NCBI GenBank assembly: GCA_963969395.1
Contig: OZ017797.1
Span: forward strand, 992,001-1,056,000
DNA: 64,000 nucleotides
Source of the DNA: Pseudoscleropodium purum
Lineage: Eukaryota; Streptophyta; Bryopsida; Hypnales; Brachytheciaceae
Direction: 5' to 3'
Below are positions 11,946 through 23,263 of the stretch, piece by piece (the first letter of the stretch is position 1; each line of letters begins with the position of its first letter). Made by a program: the position numbers and the translations under genes. The notes beneath the pieces were generated by a model. The model was not told the origin of the DNA. It saw only the letters and a program-made list of their open reading frames with translations, and did not search any database.

Positions 11946-14215
11946 ATTTTATGTTTAGGGAGTAATGATTAAATAGTAAATTATTTCAAATAGTAGAAAA
12001 ATAATACAAGCCACATTATATTGATTTCAAACTACTAATTCTCATAGGTTCTAAATTAGTGCAAGTCTATTTTTGTTATCGTACAATCACTAATTGAAAT
12101 AATCTTGAGTAAAAACACCCTACAAGTTACAAAAATGATTGAATTACATTATTAGCAAAAAGACAAAGGTTATATATAGATATACTAAAATATAAATGAA
12201 TGATTTGTGACATTTTAATTATAATAGAGATAAATATTTCATTTAGATGAGCAACAAGTTGTAGTATAAAACTCTAGAGTATAAATATCTAATTGTAAAT
12301 ATTTCAATGAGACGCTTATTGATGAAAACTTAAAAGAATATGAGTAATCATAAATGGGATGTAGAAATGACTACTATAGTAACTATTTATTAAAGCATTT
12401 GTCACAACTATCAATATCTAATTTATAATAAATTCCCTTTCTTTGGAAATTTCTCACTTTTTAATCTTTAAGGATAAAAATATATTAGTTGTAAAGTAAA
12501 AAATATTGTTGTTCAAATGTTCCATATATTAATGGACCATCTTATAAATTCTATGATATTGAACACTTCAATTATATATCAATATTTTAAAAGTTTGTTT
12601 TCTTTTAAATATTGAATATTGAGCTTAAATTATTAAAATTTTAAAATTTTTATTGTACTTCTTTATTTGATTCATATCTAAAGAGTCATTTTTCTAATTG
12701 AAATAGTTAATTACAAAGGTGAAATAGACTTGAACTCTTTAAATTGAAGAATATTTCTAAAGAAGTAATTTGAAATTGTAAACTATGCATATTAGATTTT
12801 ATAAAACATTTGGATGGATGAAAAAATCATGTTTTAATATCTATTGGACATTTCTACATTTAGTAGTTATTTTAAATTTGAATGCTTGTCTATAAACCCA
12901 AAAAAAGTTGACATTTAAATTTTGAACAACATATGAAGGCAAACACATACCAAGCACACAAAAATGCATTTTTTCATACGTAATTTTTTTTAAAGATTTT
13001 TCTGCTAGTTTTTTAATATATTTACAATATAGATTCTAAAAATGTTGCTTTGCAAGTATTCTATTATTCAATAGGTATTGGTAGGTCTAGCCTCAAAATG
13101 TGACCTTTTTAGTTCAAAAAATGACTTGAATAAAAAATTAAAATTAAAATCTTCAAAAATCACTGTGATTAGAACTCAACATTTTGAATTTAAGGAAAAC
13201 AAGGAAAAAATTCTTGTAAATATTACAAACATTCAATTTAAAATTCATTATAGAAGGAATTTTTAATTTTTGTTTCAAATTTTATTGAAAAATATTGGTT
13301 TATTTACTAGTTGATCTAATTGTATGGATATGACATTCTATAGATTATATTTTATAACTATTGTTTAAGAAAAGGTGCAAAAGAATGCCAATATATCTAT
13401 GCAACTTTGATGTAATCTTTTTTTGTGAATAAGCTTGGTGTGACATTTTTTTTAGGAACCATGAATTTGTTGTGATATTTTTTGTAAATAAGTAATTTTA
13501 ATATGAATTCAAGATATAATATCATCTCAAATTCAACATTGAAATTGAAAAAAACTTTTCAACTTTTGCAATGTTTATTGGAATGGCTATAGACAAAGAT
13601 TTACATGTAGATTAGGATGATTAATTTATATTCTAAAATATTCAAATTATGAATTCAATAGAGCTTATTTGAGTGGATTCCCTAGTTCTTTGTAGATTAA
13701 CCCTTCAAGGACTAATAAAATACAATAGTGTGTTCTCTTAAAATTTTCAATGGCAAATTCTTGATAGGATAAAACAAATCTCAATAATTTGTAAAGTAGT
13801 ATTCTATAAAGTAACAAGTTGACATACTTCTTGCATTTCTTGACTTTCAAAATTTCAATGTAAAGAAGTATTTTAAAATACATTTTGCAAATGCAGTCTA
13901 ATTGGATAGGGAGAAAATGTAATTTTTTTCCAATGAAAGAAATAGTAGGAATGGAAAAAAAACATTTTCTTAGATATTTTGTAGTCTTTATTTTGCACAA
14001 ACAAATAGGGCCAAGGGATAGAAAATTAAAATTTGTATTTTTAGCAATTTAAAAATATAAGATACAATCTAGTGCGATTAAGAATACAAAATAATTTGAG
14101 TGATTCCTGTTCTTTTGAAGATGCTCCAAACATTATGCTAATAATATTAAATATTAAATTTAAAAAATAAATGCATATATAAAGTTTTAAATTTTTTGTA
14201 AGATCGAATTTGGTT
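11946..14215. other. AT-rich intergenic DNA, no gene seen
   Basis: Very AT-rich. The frames at 13078-13266 and 13665-14000 are Lys/Phe/Ile-rich products of composition, with no domain that I recognise. No repeat boundary was found. Confidence 0.5.
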
Positions 14216-14223
14216 AGTTTTGA

Positions 14224-14515
14224 CCATGGTTGTCATAACGGGTGAGTTAGGGTCATCGGACGGGCAAACCGGACCGGACGGACGAACGGTCCGAACGGCT
14301 TTAATTTTGTAACTTGTGCAATTTTGCGGAATGACACATCACCTCGTCCGTGCCCTGACGATCTCGTCCGCGCCCAACATGTTCTTTAATCCACATGGCA
14401 TTTATGTGGCCTATTTTTCCGTTATCAAAAAGTCAACTATGTGTTGACTGTATCGGACAGGCGGGACCTCTAACGGACGAGCGAACTGGACGACCGTCCA
14501 CTATGACAACCATGG
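14224..14515. mobile_element. 292 bp GC-rich MITE with 6 bp target duplication
   Basis: The terminal inverted repeats are CCATGGTTGTCATA at the left and its reverse complement TATGACAACCATGG at the right. TTTTGA flanks both ends (14218-14223 and 14516-14521) as a putative target duplication. The interior is rich in CGGACG/CGTCCG words placed near both ends in both orientations, resembling subterminal transposase-binding repeats. No coding capacity is present. Its GC content contrasts sharply with the surrounding AT-rich DNA. The superfamily is uncertain: a 6 bp duplication does not fit the classical hAT (8 bp) or Mutator (9-11 bp) lengths. Confidence 0.8.
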
Positions 14516-14521
14516 TTTTGA

Positions 14522-16600
14522 CTTTCTATTTCTTTTGTTTGAAAATATGTACAAATTTGAGAGAGTTTTTTATTTCTCATTTTTTAAATTAAAAAATTCT
14601 ACACTTGCTTTAGATTCCAATACAATCTTTTGGAAGAGGTAAAAAAACATTATCTATCTTCTTATAATTTTTCTTCCTCAAAAATTGGGTTTTTGCTTTT
14701 AAAGTCAATCATCCAAAATTGCTATAATTTAAAAATCCAACTGTCAATATTTTTCATAATTAATTCAATGCATACTGGACAAAGCATTATTTTCTTTTGT
14801 ATGCTTAAAACTAAAAATTCAAGCACATCTATATGCAAAAAAATATCAATGTGGGACAACTCATTGAAAACCTCCATTGTCAAAAAGAGTTGATAGGCCT
14901 TAACGGATTAAAGTAAGATTTTTTCTAAATAAGAAAATTCTTAATCTATATAGGAAATAAAAAATAATCTTCATAAGCTATTTTTTGATAAGAAATATTC
15001 TCATTAGCTTCAAATTAAAGTTCTTCATATATCATTTTATAAATGAAAATGAAATGAAATAAAAATCTTGATGTATACATAATATAAACAAACCAAAATC
15101 TATAAATAGAAATAGATTTTGGATGAGCTACTGAATTTGGGACTTTAAAAAGAAATTAAATATATAAATTAGAGTTTCATTAATTTTTAATAGTCTATGA
15201 GATATTGAATCATTTAGATCTAGAAGATCCTAGGAATCTATTTTCAATCATATTAATACAATATGCAATAAATGCATGTGAAGAAATAGGGAATCCCCTT
15301 TTAACTCCAAACAAGACACAAGAATTATATTCAAATATTAATTCATAGTTTTTAGATGTTTCTTTATTTCTTATGCCACCAAGTAACACTTCTCTATTAT
15401 ATTTCTTTCCAACAAAAGCATAGACACAAGAACTATATTCAAATATTATTTGTACAAGTATAAATGTAGTTACTTTGTCTCTCACATCATTAGTTAATAC
15501 TTCTCTATTATACTCCCTTTATATGTTTGTTGAACATGGCATAGATGAATAATCTTCTCTATTTTATTTTGAAAACATGTACTAACTTGAAAGGACCCCA
15601 TTTGAGTATAAATGACAACTTTTCATTAGATGTGGAAAGAAAAGTTATTTTCAATAATATTAGGTTGCTATAATGTAAGGCAAACTTCATTTTAGATCCT
15701 AGACCCTAAATTGAGCATGCACAATTGACCAAGATCCAACCATTTAACAATTGAGGTTGTGTTTGACAAATAAAAATTAACAACTCATTATAAGAAATAA
15801 CTTCCCTCATAATTAAACTCTAGTTTCATATAACCTAAACCACAACGTTAAGCTTGAATGATTTTCAAGGCAAATTTGTCACCATTTCATTAGTTAGTCA
15901 AATAAGCACCATAATTCACAATGGAGTCCCTTTTCTACACCTTTAGAGTTACAAAATGTACATAAAGGTGAAAACACCCATTCCCATCATGTAAACATTC
16001 TTGTACCCTAGATTTCTATTAACTTGTCTTTGAAAAACATCATTAAATCATTCCAGTACTTAATTGTGATTGATTGATTGCAAATTTTTCAAAATTTAAT
16101 TTTAGATCCACCTACATGATAGTTTCAATGGTCCAGGGAGCTTCTACTTTGAAAATCCGTTGAAATTACATGCCATTTCTAAAAAATCTATTTTTTTTAT
16201 ATTAGAATAAATTTCTATTTTTCTAATACTAAAGAAATATTATTTTTAGAAAAGGTACCTCCATCTATGCTGAATTTCTTATTTTGATGGTTTTAGGTGC
16301 TTCCACTGTATATAGACATCTTTGATGAACTATTGGACTTGGCTTTATAGATTAGGTAGTGCTCTCTAGCCTCTTTGCTTGTTAAACATTATCTAGTCCA
16401 TTGCTCACTTTTAGATTGCAAGACACTAAATTATGTCCACGAAGTGTACCCAACATGGTAATTTAGGGGGTCTCCAGGGTGAAAGTAAAAAAAGGCTCCC
16501 TCTTTTGAGCTGTGTCTAGGGGATATTCTAAACCTCAACTATCTACTGCAGGGTCTTTGATTGCAAATATGAATTCAAAATTTGCAAAAAAAAATTTGTG
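14522..16600. other. AT-rich intergenic DNA, no gene seen
   Basis: No gene or repeat boundary is supported. The frame at 15210-15485 shows an internal near-duplication in translation (YEL/FEYNSCV-like words), hinting at a small local repeat, but no domain. Confidence 0.45.
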
Positions 16601-16947
16601 TGAAAAATAAAAAAATTCCTGCGTTTTCCCAGGATAAATCCAGCCTACTGGGTCCATTTTGTGGGCATGATTTGACGTCCCGCCTACAGATTGAGGGTTT
16701 GAGAGTTGTACTTGAGTTCCACTCCTACTCAAAAATCAAACCCACTCCCCAAACTCTCAATGTGATGGGCCAGTTCAATTTTCCTAAGGTAACGTGGGGC
16801 TGGCGTGTGCGGTGTGCATGGCATGCAACCCCGCGCTGTGTTCGCCATCGTCCCACTTGGCTGCTCGCCATCGCCCTCTTTCCACGCGCCGCTCCCTACG
16901 CTCCCCACTTTGCTTCCGCTCTAGCCACACCCATCCCACCCCTCTCG

Positions 16948-16957
16948 TATATAAAAA
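16948..16957 (+). promoter_or_regulatory. TATA box of the lumen-protein gene
   Basis: TATATAAAAA lies about 208 bp upstream of the start codon at 17156, inside a C-rich, CACC-rich GC island. A transcription start near 16980 would give a leader of about 175 bases, and no ATG occurs in that interval before 17156. An ACGTGG word (G-box-like core) lies at about 16792. Confidence 0.6.
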
Positions 16958-17155
16958 TTTCCAAACCCAACCTCAAATCCATTATTGAGTCTCCTACACA
17001 CCCACATTCCAGCAACTCACCCATCCAGTGCACATTACAGTACAACTTCTGGAGCGAGCTTGCATTTGAGAAGATCAATCTTGGGATCCGATTGCTGCAT
17101 TTTGGGGATACTCTTCGACTCTGTAGCTCGATTTGTAGCGCAATTTGTTGACAAT

Positions 17156-18828
17156 ATGGCAGCTATGAGTACTGCAATGGCGACTGTTGCAGCTGTGCCT
17201 GCTGCGGCTGGTTTGAGGATTGAGTCGTCGGCGTTGGAAAGCTCGGTCAGAAGCTCTCCTTCTTCTGTTCTCATGGGACAGAGGAAAGCCGCTGCTCATG
17301 TGCCTACGAGACGGGGGGCCGTCGTTGTACGAGCCTCTGGCTCAGAGCAGGTATGTATGTTGGTGTAGCTCATTGAATGATTGAGTAGTTGTCGAGCATG
17401 TGATTTGGGCCGTTTGGGGAAGTGTTTGCCATGGGGAGTCTGTAGTTAAGGGGATGCGGGAAAGCAACTGGATTAAAGGAGATTTCTTTGATGTTACATC
17501 GGGGTAGGGTGGGCATTGATCAGGTGCATGTAAGAATCAATGGCTTTTGATATTCACCACACTCGATCTGGAGCTATTTTCATGTGACATAGCTTGAATA
17601 TGTGATTACAGCGAGTGATTGATAGCGTACGAAGAAATTGTGCAGGATATTCTAGAATGACATTCGAGAGAAGAGTATCAACTTTTTCCAGGGAAGTGTT
17701 ATTTTGTGTAGTTTAGTGCAGGTATAATGCGAGTAGTACGTCTGAGCAATTTTTGAATTGAACTGTGGCCTGGAAATGCAGGAAAGTCAGGTCTGGAATG
17801 TTGCGAAGGGAGCTGCAGCCGCTGCTGCAATTGCCCTGGTGCTTGGTGCGTCGTCCCCAGCGCAAGCGGCTTTCCCCAAGTTCCCCGATAACGCCGCTGG
17901 ACAAGCTGTAAGCAACCAGCATTCCCCACACTCCGAACAAAACAGCCAATGATATAATGGATCCGAGAACGGGATATATAGTTTCTAGTGAATGTATCTG
18001 CTGTGCTCAAAATCAACACGATTAATTTTCGTTGTTTGCATTCCGCAGTCACGGGATATTTTGGGAGGTGCGAAGTCGAAGGGGGATGCTTCATTCGCGG
18101 AAGCGCAGAAGACTGGGAAGGAGACCACAGGCCAAGCTGCCAGTGCTGGAGACGCCGATCCGGCTATTAGCCAAGTGAACCCGAACGCAGCGGAAGCTTC
18201 GGACCCCATTGGCGATTCCATCGCTTCCAAGGCCGATGTATGTTCCTCCTTCGCATATCCAACAAACAATGTGAATATATGAATTGGGCATTTCTTTCGA
18301 GATGAATAACTTTCAAACTATGAAGTATGCTATTGCACATCTGCAGAGCTCTGTATGGCAACGTTTTGAAAACAGGGGCTGTCACAGATTTTAAGATTGC
18401 ACGCTGTCGCCTGAAAGTGTTAATCTCTTGAAATTTCGCTAATTGAACAACTTTGACATTGCCTCATAATTGAGATTGTGTTACAAATGTTTAAGGAAAA
18501 CCCATTTCTGTGATATTTAGCGGCAGTTGCTTGAATTGATTTGTTGTGCGTGCAGTCTGCGGCAGACCGTGCACCGGGAACCAGTCAGCAAGCGAAGAAG
18601 GGAGTGAACGCCGTTGAGAAGGCCTTTGCCACCCCCACGCGAGGTCTGGGCGATAAGCAAGGCGAGACTGAAGCCCGCGGTAGAGACCTTATTGCGAATA
18701 AGGACAAGTCCTTGCCAGGCGACGACGTGACTATCAATCAGAAAACTGGGGTCTCTGAAGGCATCTTCAACAGCTTCAAGGCCGCTGGAGAAGGCAGGGA
18801 TGCCGGTGTGGGCGTGAAGCCCCAGTAA
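17156..18828 (+). CDS. Thylakoid-lumen-targeted, Ala/Gly-rich hydrophilic protein, family not recognised
   Basis: Four exons: 17156-17350, 17782-17907, 18049-18237 and 18556-18828. All introns are GT-AG and phase 0, giving 260 residues. Residues 1-60 are Ala/Ser-rich and basic, ending RRGAVVVRAS, as in a chloroplast transit peptide. Residues 72-94 form a hydrophobic Ala-rich segment closing with SSPAQA, an AxA-type thylakoid processing site. No twin arginine precedes it, so the Sec route is more likely than Tat. The mature part (about 95-260) has no Cys or Trp. It is rich in Ala, Gly, Lys, Asp and Gln, with stretches like ASFAEAQKTGKETTGQAAS that recall LEA-like disordered proteins. It does not resemble PsbO, PsbP, PsbQ, PsaN or plastocyanin. 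A lumenal protective or scaffolding role is only inference. The start is the first ATG after the TATA box. Confidence 0.85.
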
Positions 18829-19600
18829 GGCGGCCGTGTTTTTTTTTTGTATCATCTGTGTATTTTACCAGAGTGTAATATTTGGATTTGAGTGTACAAG
18901 ACCTGAGTTGGACCGGGAGTAGTTTGTTTGAAGGATGCGTTGTTGACGACTTTTGCCTATCAATAAGAGTCACACTACAGAATTTTTCTGAAATTGAGCA
19001 TTTCTTTAAGTGATTGTGCATGAAAACTAGATTTCTTTTCAGTCAATTTCTGTTCGAATGATCTACTTACTACCGTGCAATTTTCAGGCTTTTACAATCT
19101 TCGGTGAATGTATCATTGTCATGAACTGTTCATTCCTCTGTTGCTGGGTCTGAGAGGAGAGAAGAAACATCTCTCTTTCGTAGGTTTCCGAAGATTGAGA
19201 ATTTACTCATTTTATGTGCAAAAGAGACTATCGTATGGTCAAATATATCTCAGTTGCCAAATCCGAAAGGCATTTGTAAACTTCTAGATGATGACGAAAA
19301 TTGGAACATTAACGATTTGTGGTCATGGTACTGGTGAACAAATACCAAAACTCCTGCAATGCCCGTCTTCATATATTGTGATGTTTGGCAAGGGTAGCAA
19401 CTGAGATGCTTATTTAAGGCACACTTACCTGGAGGTGAAGTAGACATCCAGATTCACGTTTTAAAGTTGAGGGACCGTATACATGAAGGGGCGAGTATCA
19501 GAAAACTCTTAAATAAGTTGAACCTTCTACACATTTAACACATTCAGCTGACTGGTGAAGTGAAGGTGACATAGGTACTGACATGTTTGAATAAATTGTA
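18829..19600 (+). other. 3' flank of the lumen-protein gene
   Basis: This contains the probable 3' untranslated region. The GC island fades by about 19550. There are no other genes. Confidence 0.5.
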
Positions 19601-19864
19601 AGGGAGCCGACCCATTTCCGGTCACTTAAGCAATTTCGCATTTTTTTTCAGAATTTTATTACTGTAATTTTTTAGTTGAAGATTGTATTGAACACATTTT
19701 ATTTCCAACCATAGATTGTTTATAAAATAAATAAAGATTGCAACCAATCATAATGCACAACAATTGCATTGAAAATTGTACCATTATAATCTCCTGCTCA
19801 TTGGAAAGAGTTTCCGTCTATATGACTAGGAATGGGTCCCTAGTCAGAAATGGATCAATTTCCT
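19601..19864 (+). mobile_element. Family 1 TA-flanked MITE, copy 1 (264 bp)
   Basis: TA flanks both ends (19599-19600 and 19865-19866). The left end reads AGGGAGCCGACCCATTTCC and the right end, inverted, AGGAAATTGATCCATTTC. After the left end comes CACTTAAGCAATTT, the mark of this side of the family. Internal words (TTTTATTACT, TTTTAGTTGAAGATT, CATTGGAAAGAG, GAATGGGTCCCT) align with copy 2 at 22898-23261. Non-coding. Confidence 0.8.
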
Positions 19865-20420
19865 TAAGTAAAAAGTAAAGCAAAAATCTGCAGCTTTACT
19901 TAGAAAACTGAGATTGTTTTAGCTGACAAACAACCCTTCTAAACGTTAAAACTCTTTCAGCATACAATTTGATTAAGCTAAGTACTTTCATTGATAAATA
20001 ATTTTTGACATCGTGTAATTGGTAGAGGCAACAATTTATAACTTTCAATTTAAGGTAGAAGGCTCAAAAAGCACCCATTTAAGGGAAAAAAGACCCTTAT
20101 GCGAAAATGGGCGGATCCAAAGATTTTATATTTTTTTAGAAGAAAGAGAAATGAAGTATATACCGATGGAAATTTTAATTTTAATTTTCTGACTTGAAAT
20201 GAATAAGATATGATTTTTCAAAGTCAGAGGTGCTTAAGTCCCTATAAATGCTTATAGATGCAATTGTAATCAAACAAAACATGTCATGGAATGAAGCAAG
20301 TGAGTTTATGAATGATCCTAAGCATCCCTTTGAATGGAGTTAGTGAATCTGAAAATGTTTCACTGTACATTTTCATTCAATTCAAACCTGATTGTAAATC
20401 AAAATTTATTGCAAGCTGTA
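19865..20420. other. AT-rich intergenic DNA, no gene seen
   Basis: No gene is supported and no element end could be fixed. A CACCCATTTAAGGG word at about 20075 vaguely recalls family 1 ends. Confidence 0.4.
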
Positions 20421-20425
20421 GATGG

Positions 20426-21930
20426 CCTAGTTGGTTGTAATTTTTGTATTTTTGAATGTATCTTTTTGAGTCATATGATTGTGTTTTGTAGGTTTTTGTG
20501 TTAATTATTTACCAATTTGGTGATTTTGAAGGGTGTTTGTATGGCATGATTTCAGTCTCGAAATAGGATTTTGTGGAGATCAGTCGGTTTGTTGGGTTCT
20601 AGTTGGGTCAAATTAGTGGATGACTGGTAGTTAGTGTCCAATTTGGAATTTTGTTGTATGTCCAAGTCAGGGTGACTGATCCTAATGGAAATGTGGGTAT
20701 AAGGCAGTTACTGTAATTCCAAGTTGGATGGTTGGAGTTTCAATTCCAAGTGGTATCGATGAATAGTGTGTGCTTGCCAAGTCGGTTAGTGAATGTAGGT
20801 GGTTGTACTGCCTAGTTGGTTAAAGAACCATTTGTCTGTCCTATATAGCTGGTCATTCCAATTTGGTTTGGCACCCAATGTCGAAGAGTGTCCACTGCGA
20901 GTCCTAGCCAAGTAGTGCTACGTATTTGATTTTATGTTTGCCTGAATGTTTGAATGTTTGGTTATGTGTTCAAGTCGGGTATGACTTGTATGTGTTCCCA
21001 GTTGGGAATTGTGTCTGTGAGTCCTATTCAGAGGTTGCAGGTGGAGAACAGTCCCGGTGTTTCCCGTGGAGGGAAGATAGTGAAGATCCGAATAGGAGAT
21101 TTGAAGTGAAGCTGTGGAGTTTTATAACTTGAGAGTTAATGTATGCCAAATGAGAATTGTGTAAATACTGAAGTTTAAAGGTAGTATTATCATGAGTGTG
21201 TGATTGTTTCCCGATTTGGAGTTGCACTGAGTGAATCAGTGTAGAGTAATTTGTGGTGAACACAAAAGTAAGTGGAAATTAGGCCCAAGTTGTGGAAGAT
21301 GATCCAACTTGTGGTAGCTGATAGGATCAGAAGCTGAAGTAGAATGAGAGCTATAACATTGTACAACTTCAAGCTCAAAATAGAGATCTAGTATTAATAA
21401 AAAAGACATAAAAGTATGTTAACGGTGATTTGTCACCAACTTGGATTTATTAGAGAAAAATTCTTATCCAGTTGGTGTATTGTGGTGTCATTGTAGTATG
21501 TGGAAACTAGATGGTTGTGTTTGAGATTATGAATGCAAGTCCAAATTGGTTGTGTATGGAATGTTATGTATATGTCTGTATGAATTCCGAGTTGGTGAGA
21601 GAAGTAGCCATTGTTGTAAAGATAGGAGACAAAAACAATTTGGTTGGGGAAGCGTAGCAGCAATTGCTCTAGTCCAATTTGGAGAAAGAAGGCCGCAGTT
21701 GTAGTGCCCAAGTTAGAGTTGAAAGATCAATTGCAATGAAGATGCCAAATGGGGGAAAGACTAGGACCAAAGTGAAAAAGAGATGCTAAATCCAATTTGG
21801 GAGATAAGTGGAATATATAATAAAGTAAAAAAGAAAAAAATAAGGAATAAATAGTTAATAATTTTAGGAATTAAAGGATGAATTTAAGGAACAATTGTCC
21901 TTGCTTGGTGGTTGTGTAGGCCAAGTAGGT
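20426..21930. repeat. Degenerate array of CCAA-N-TTGG near-palindromes
   Basis: About 25 matches or near matches to CCAANTTGG (forms such as CCAATTTGG, CCAAGTTGG, CCTAGTTGG, CCAAGTCGG) occur in 1.5 kb. Examples start near 20426, 20512, 20638, 20719, 20811, 20858, 20998, 21435, 21540, 21674 and 21791. Spacing is irregular, commonly 30-80 bp. The word is close to self-complementary, so it reads on both strands. Reading frames across it are short and broken. I take it as a decayed minisatellite, and function is unknown. Confidence 0.6.
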
Positions 21931-22069
21931 GTATTTAAAAACAATCCTATTTAATAACCTCCCTAGGAACAAACTTAACTATTAGTTGAATAAATCCAAA
22001 TAGATATCAACGCAATCTACACAAGCACTAAGTGCACCCTAGGTTTCCTCACATAGTTATACGCTCAAT

Positions 22070-22560
22070 TTAAAGTTTTGTAACTTTTGCATTTGATGTC
22101 CAAATTCAATAGAACTTGTTGCAAAATTTGCCCTCTTTTTTGTAGTAAAAATTTCAGATCAATCCAAGATTTACAAATTTTTTGTAAGCCAATTGAAGTT
22201 GACAGGTTCAATTTGAGTCTACCAAACTATATTTGATGACTTCTACTTCAGGGGCTTGTATCTCCTTCATCCAACATTTATTTTCAAAAAAATTGGATTA
22301 TATTTTCCTTGCAATCTAGTTATTGTGGTTGAATTTTCATGTCAATCCACATTGTTTTATATTTTTGGGAGCAATTTAAAGTTTAAAATCACCACATTTT
22401 TGGATTAAAGTGAACTTTGGTGGCTTATTTCTTCTTTATATAATGTTTGTTTCTAATAAAAAAATTTGGAAAAATTGCGCATACTAGTCTAGTTTGTGTG
22501 GTTAAAAATTTCACATCAATCCAAGAAAATTTGAGTGATTGAGAAGTAGTTTAGTAGAAG
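22070..22560 (+). repeat. Three degenerate ~180 bp tandem units
   Basis: The recurring word TTTCA-ATCAATCCA (ATTTCAGATCAATCCAAG, ATTTTCATGTCAATCCAC, ATTTCACATCAATCCAAG) starts near 22149, 22333 and 22508, periods of about 184 and 175 bp. Each copy is preceded by a GT-rich word. Non-coding. Confidence 0.55.
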
Positions 22561-22897
22561 GAGGTTCAACCTCATATGTATTTTTTGCAGTTTTTCTTGC
22601 TATTTTTTGACATTTAAAAGTCATTTTGCAGACCTCACCAACCTCAAGCCATTAGAATGAGTAAAATCACACATAATGGTGTAGCATGTCACCTGATCGA
22701 TAGCCTAAAATCACATACATGGGATGGTAGTTTGTCACTAAGGTAGAAGGTCCATGAACAGACCATCTAAGGGTTGGAACTAATTTTGGAGGAAGTGAAA
22801 CTCTTTGAAATATTTTTCAATAAATTTTCCTTGAAAAACAAGTGGAATTGGTATCTAACCCAAGTCATTTCATATTTTTTGGAGCTTTAAAGAATTA

Positions 22898-23261
22898 TGG
22901 TAGCCAACCCATTTTCAACCACTTAAGCAATTCTACAAATCTAAAGCATAGGTTTCTTGAGTGCAAGAATATTCTCATGTATAAAAATAGGATTTAGAAG
23001 AATTCTATATTTTTTCAGAATTTTATTACTACAAATTTTTTAGTTGAAGATTTTGTTCAACCTATTCTTGTTATGTAGGCTTTCCTATTTTCAACCATAG
23101 GTTGGTTTTAAAATAAACAAAGACTACAGCCAATCGTAATGTGCCATGAATGTGTTATAAATTGTGCCATAATTAATCTCTTGCTTTCTTTCTTGCTGAT
23201 TGGAAAGAGTGTAGCCTATATGACATGAATGGGTCCCTGGTTGGAAATGGGTCAACTACCA
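22898..23261 (+). mobile_element. Family 1 TA-flanked MITE, copy 2 (364 bp)
   Basis: TA lies at 22896-22897 and 23262-23263. The left end is TGGTAGCCAACCCATTTTC. The right end, inverted, is TGGTAGTTGACCCATTTCC, so the terminal inverted repeat is about 20 bp. CACTTAAGCAATT follows the left end. The interior aligns with copy 1. Non-coding. Confidence 0.85.
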
Positions 23262-23263
23262 TA

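Noticed and set aside
16582..17151. 189-codon plus-strand open frame before the lumen-protein gene
   Set aside because: It runs through the GC-rich promoter, the TATA box and the leader, ends just before the true start codon in another frame, and has no domain.
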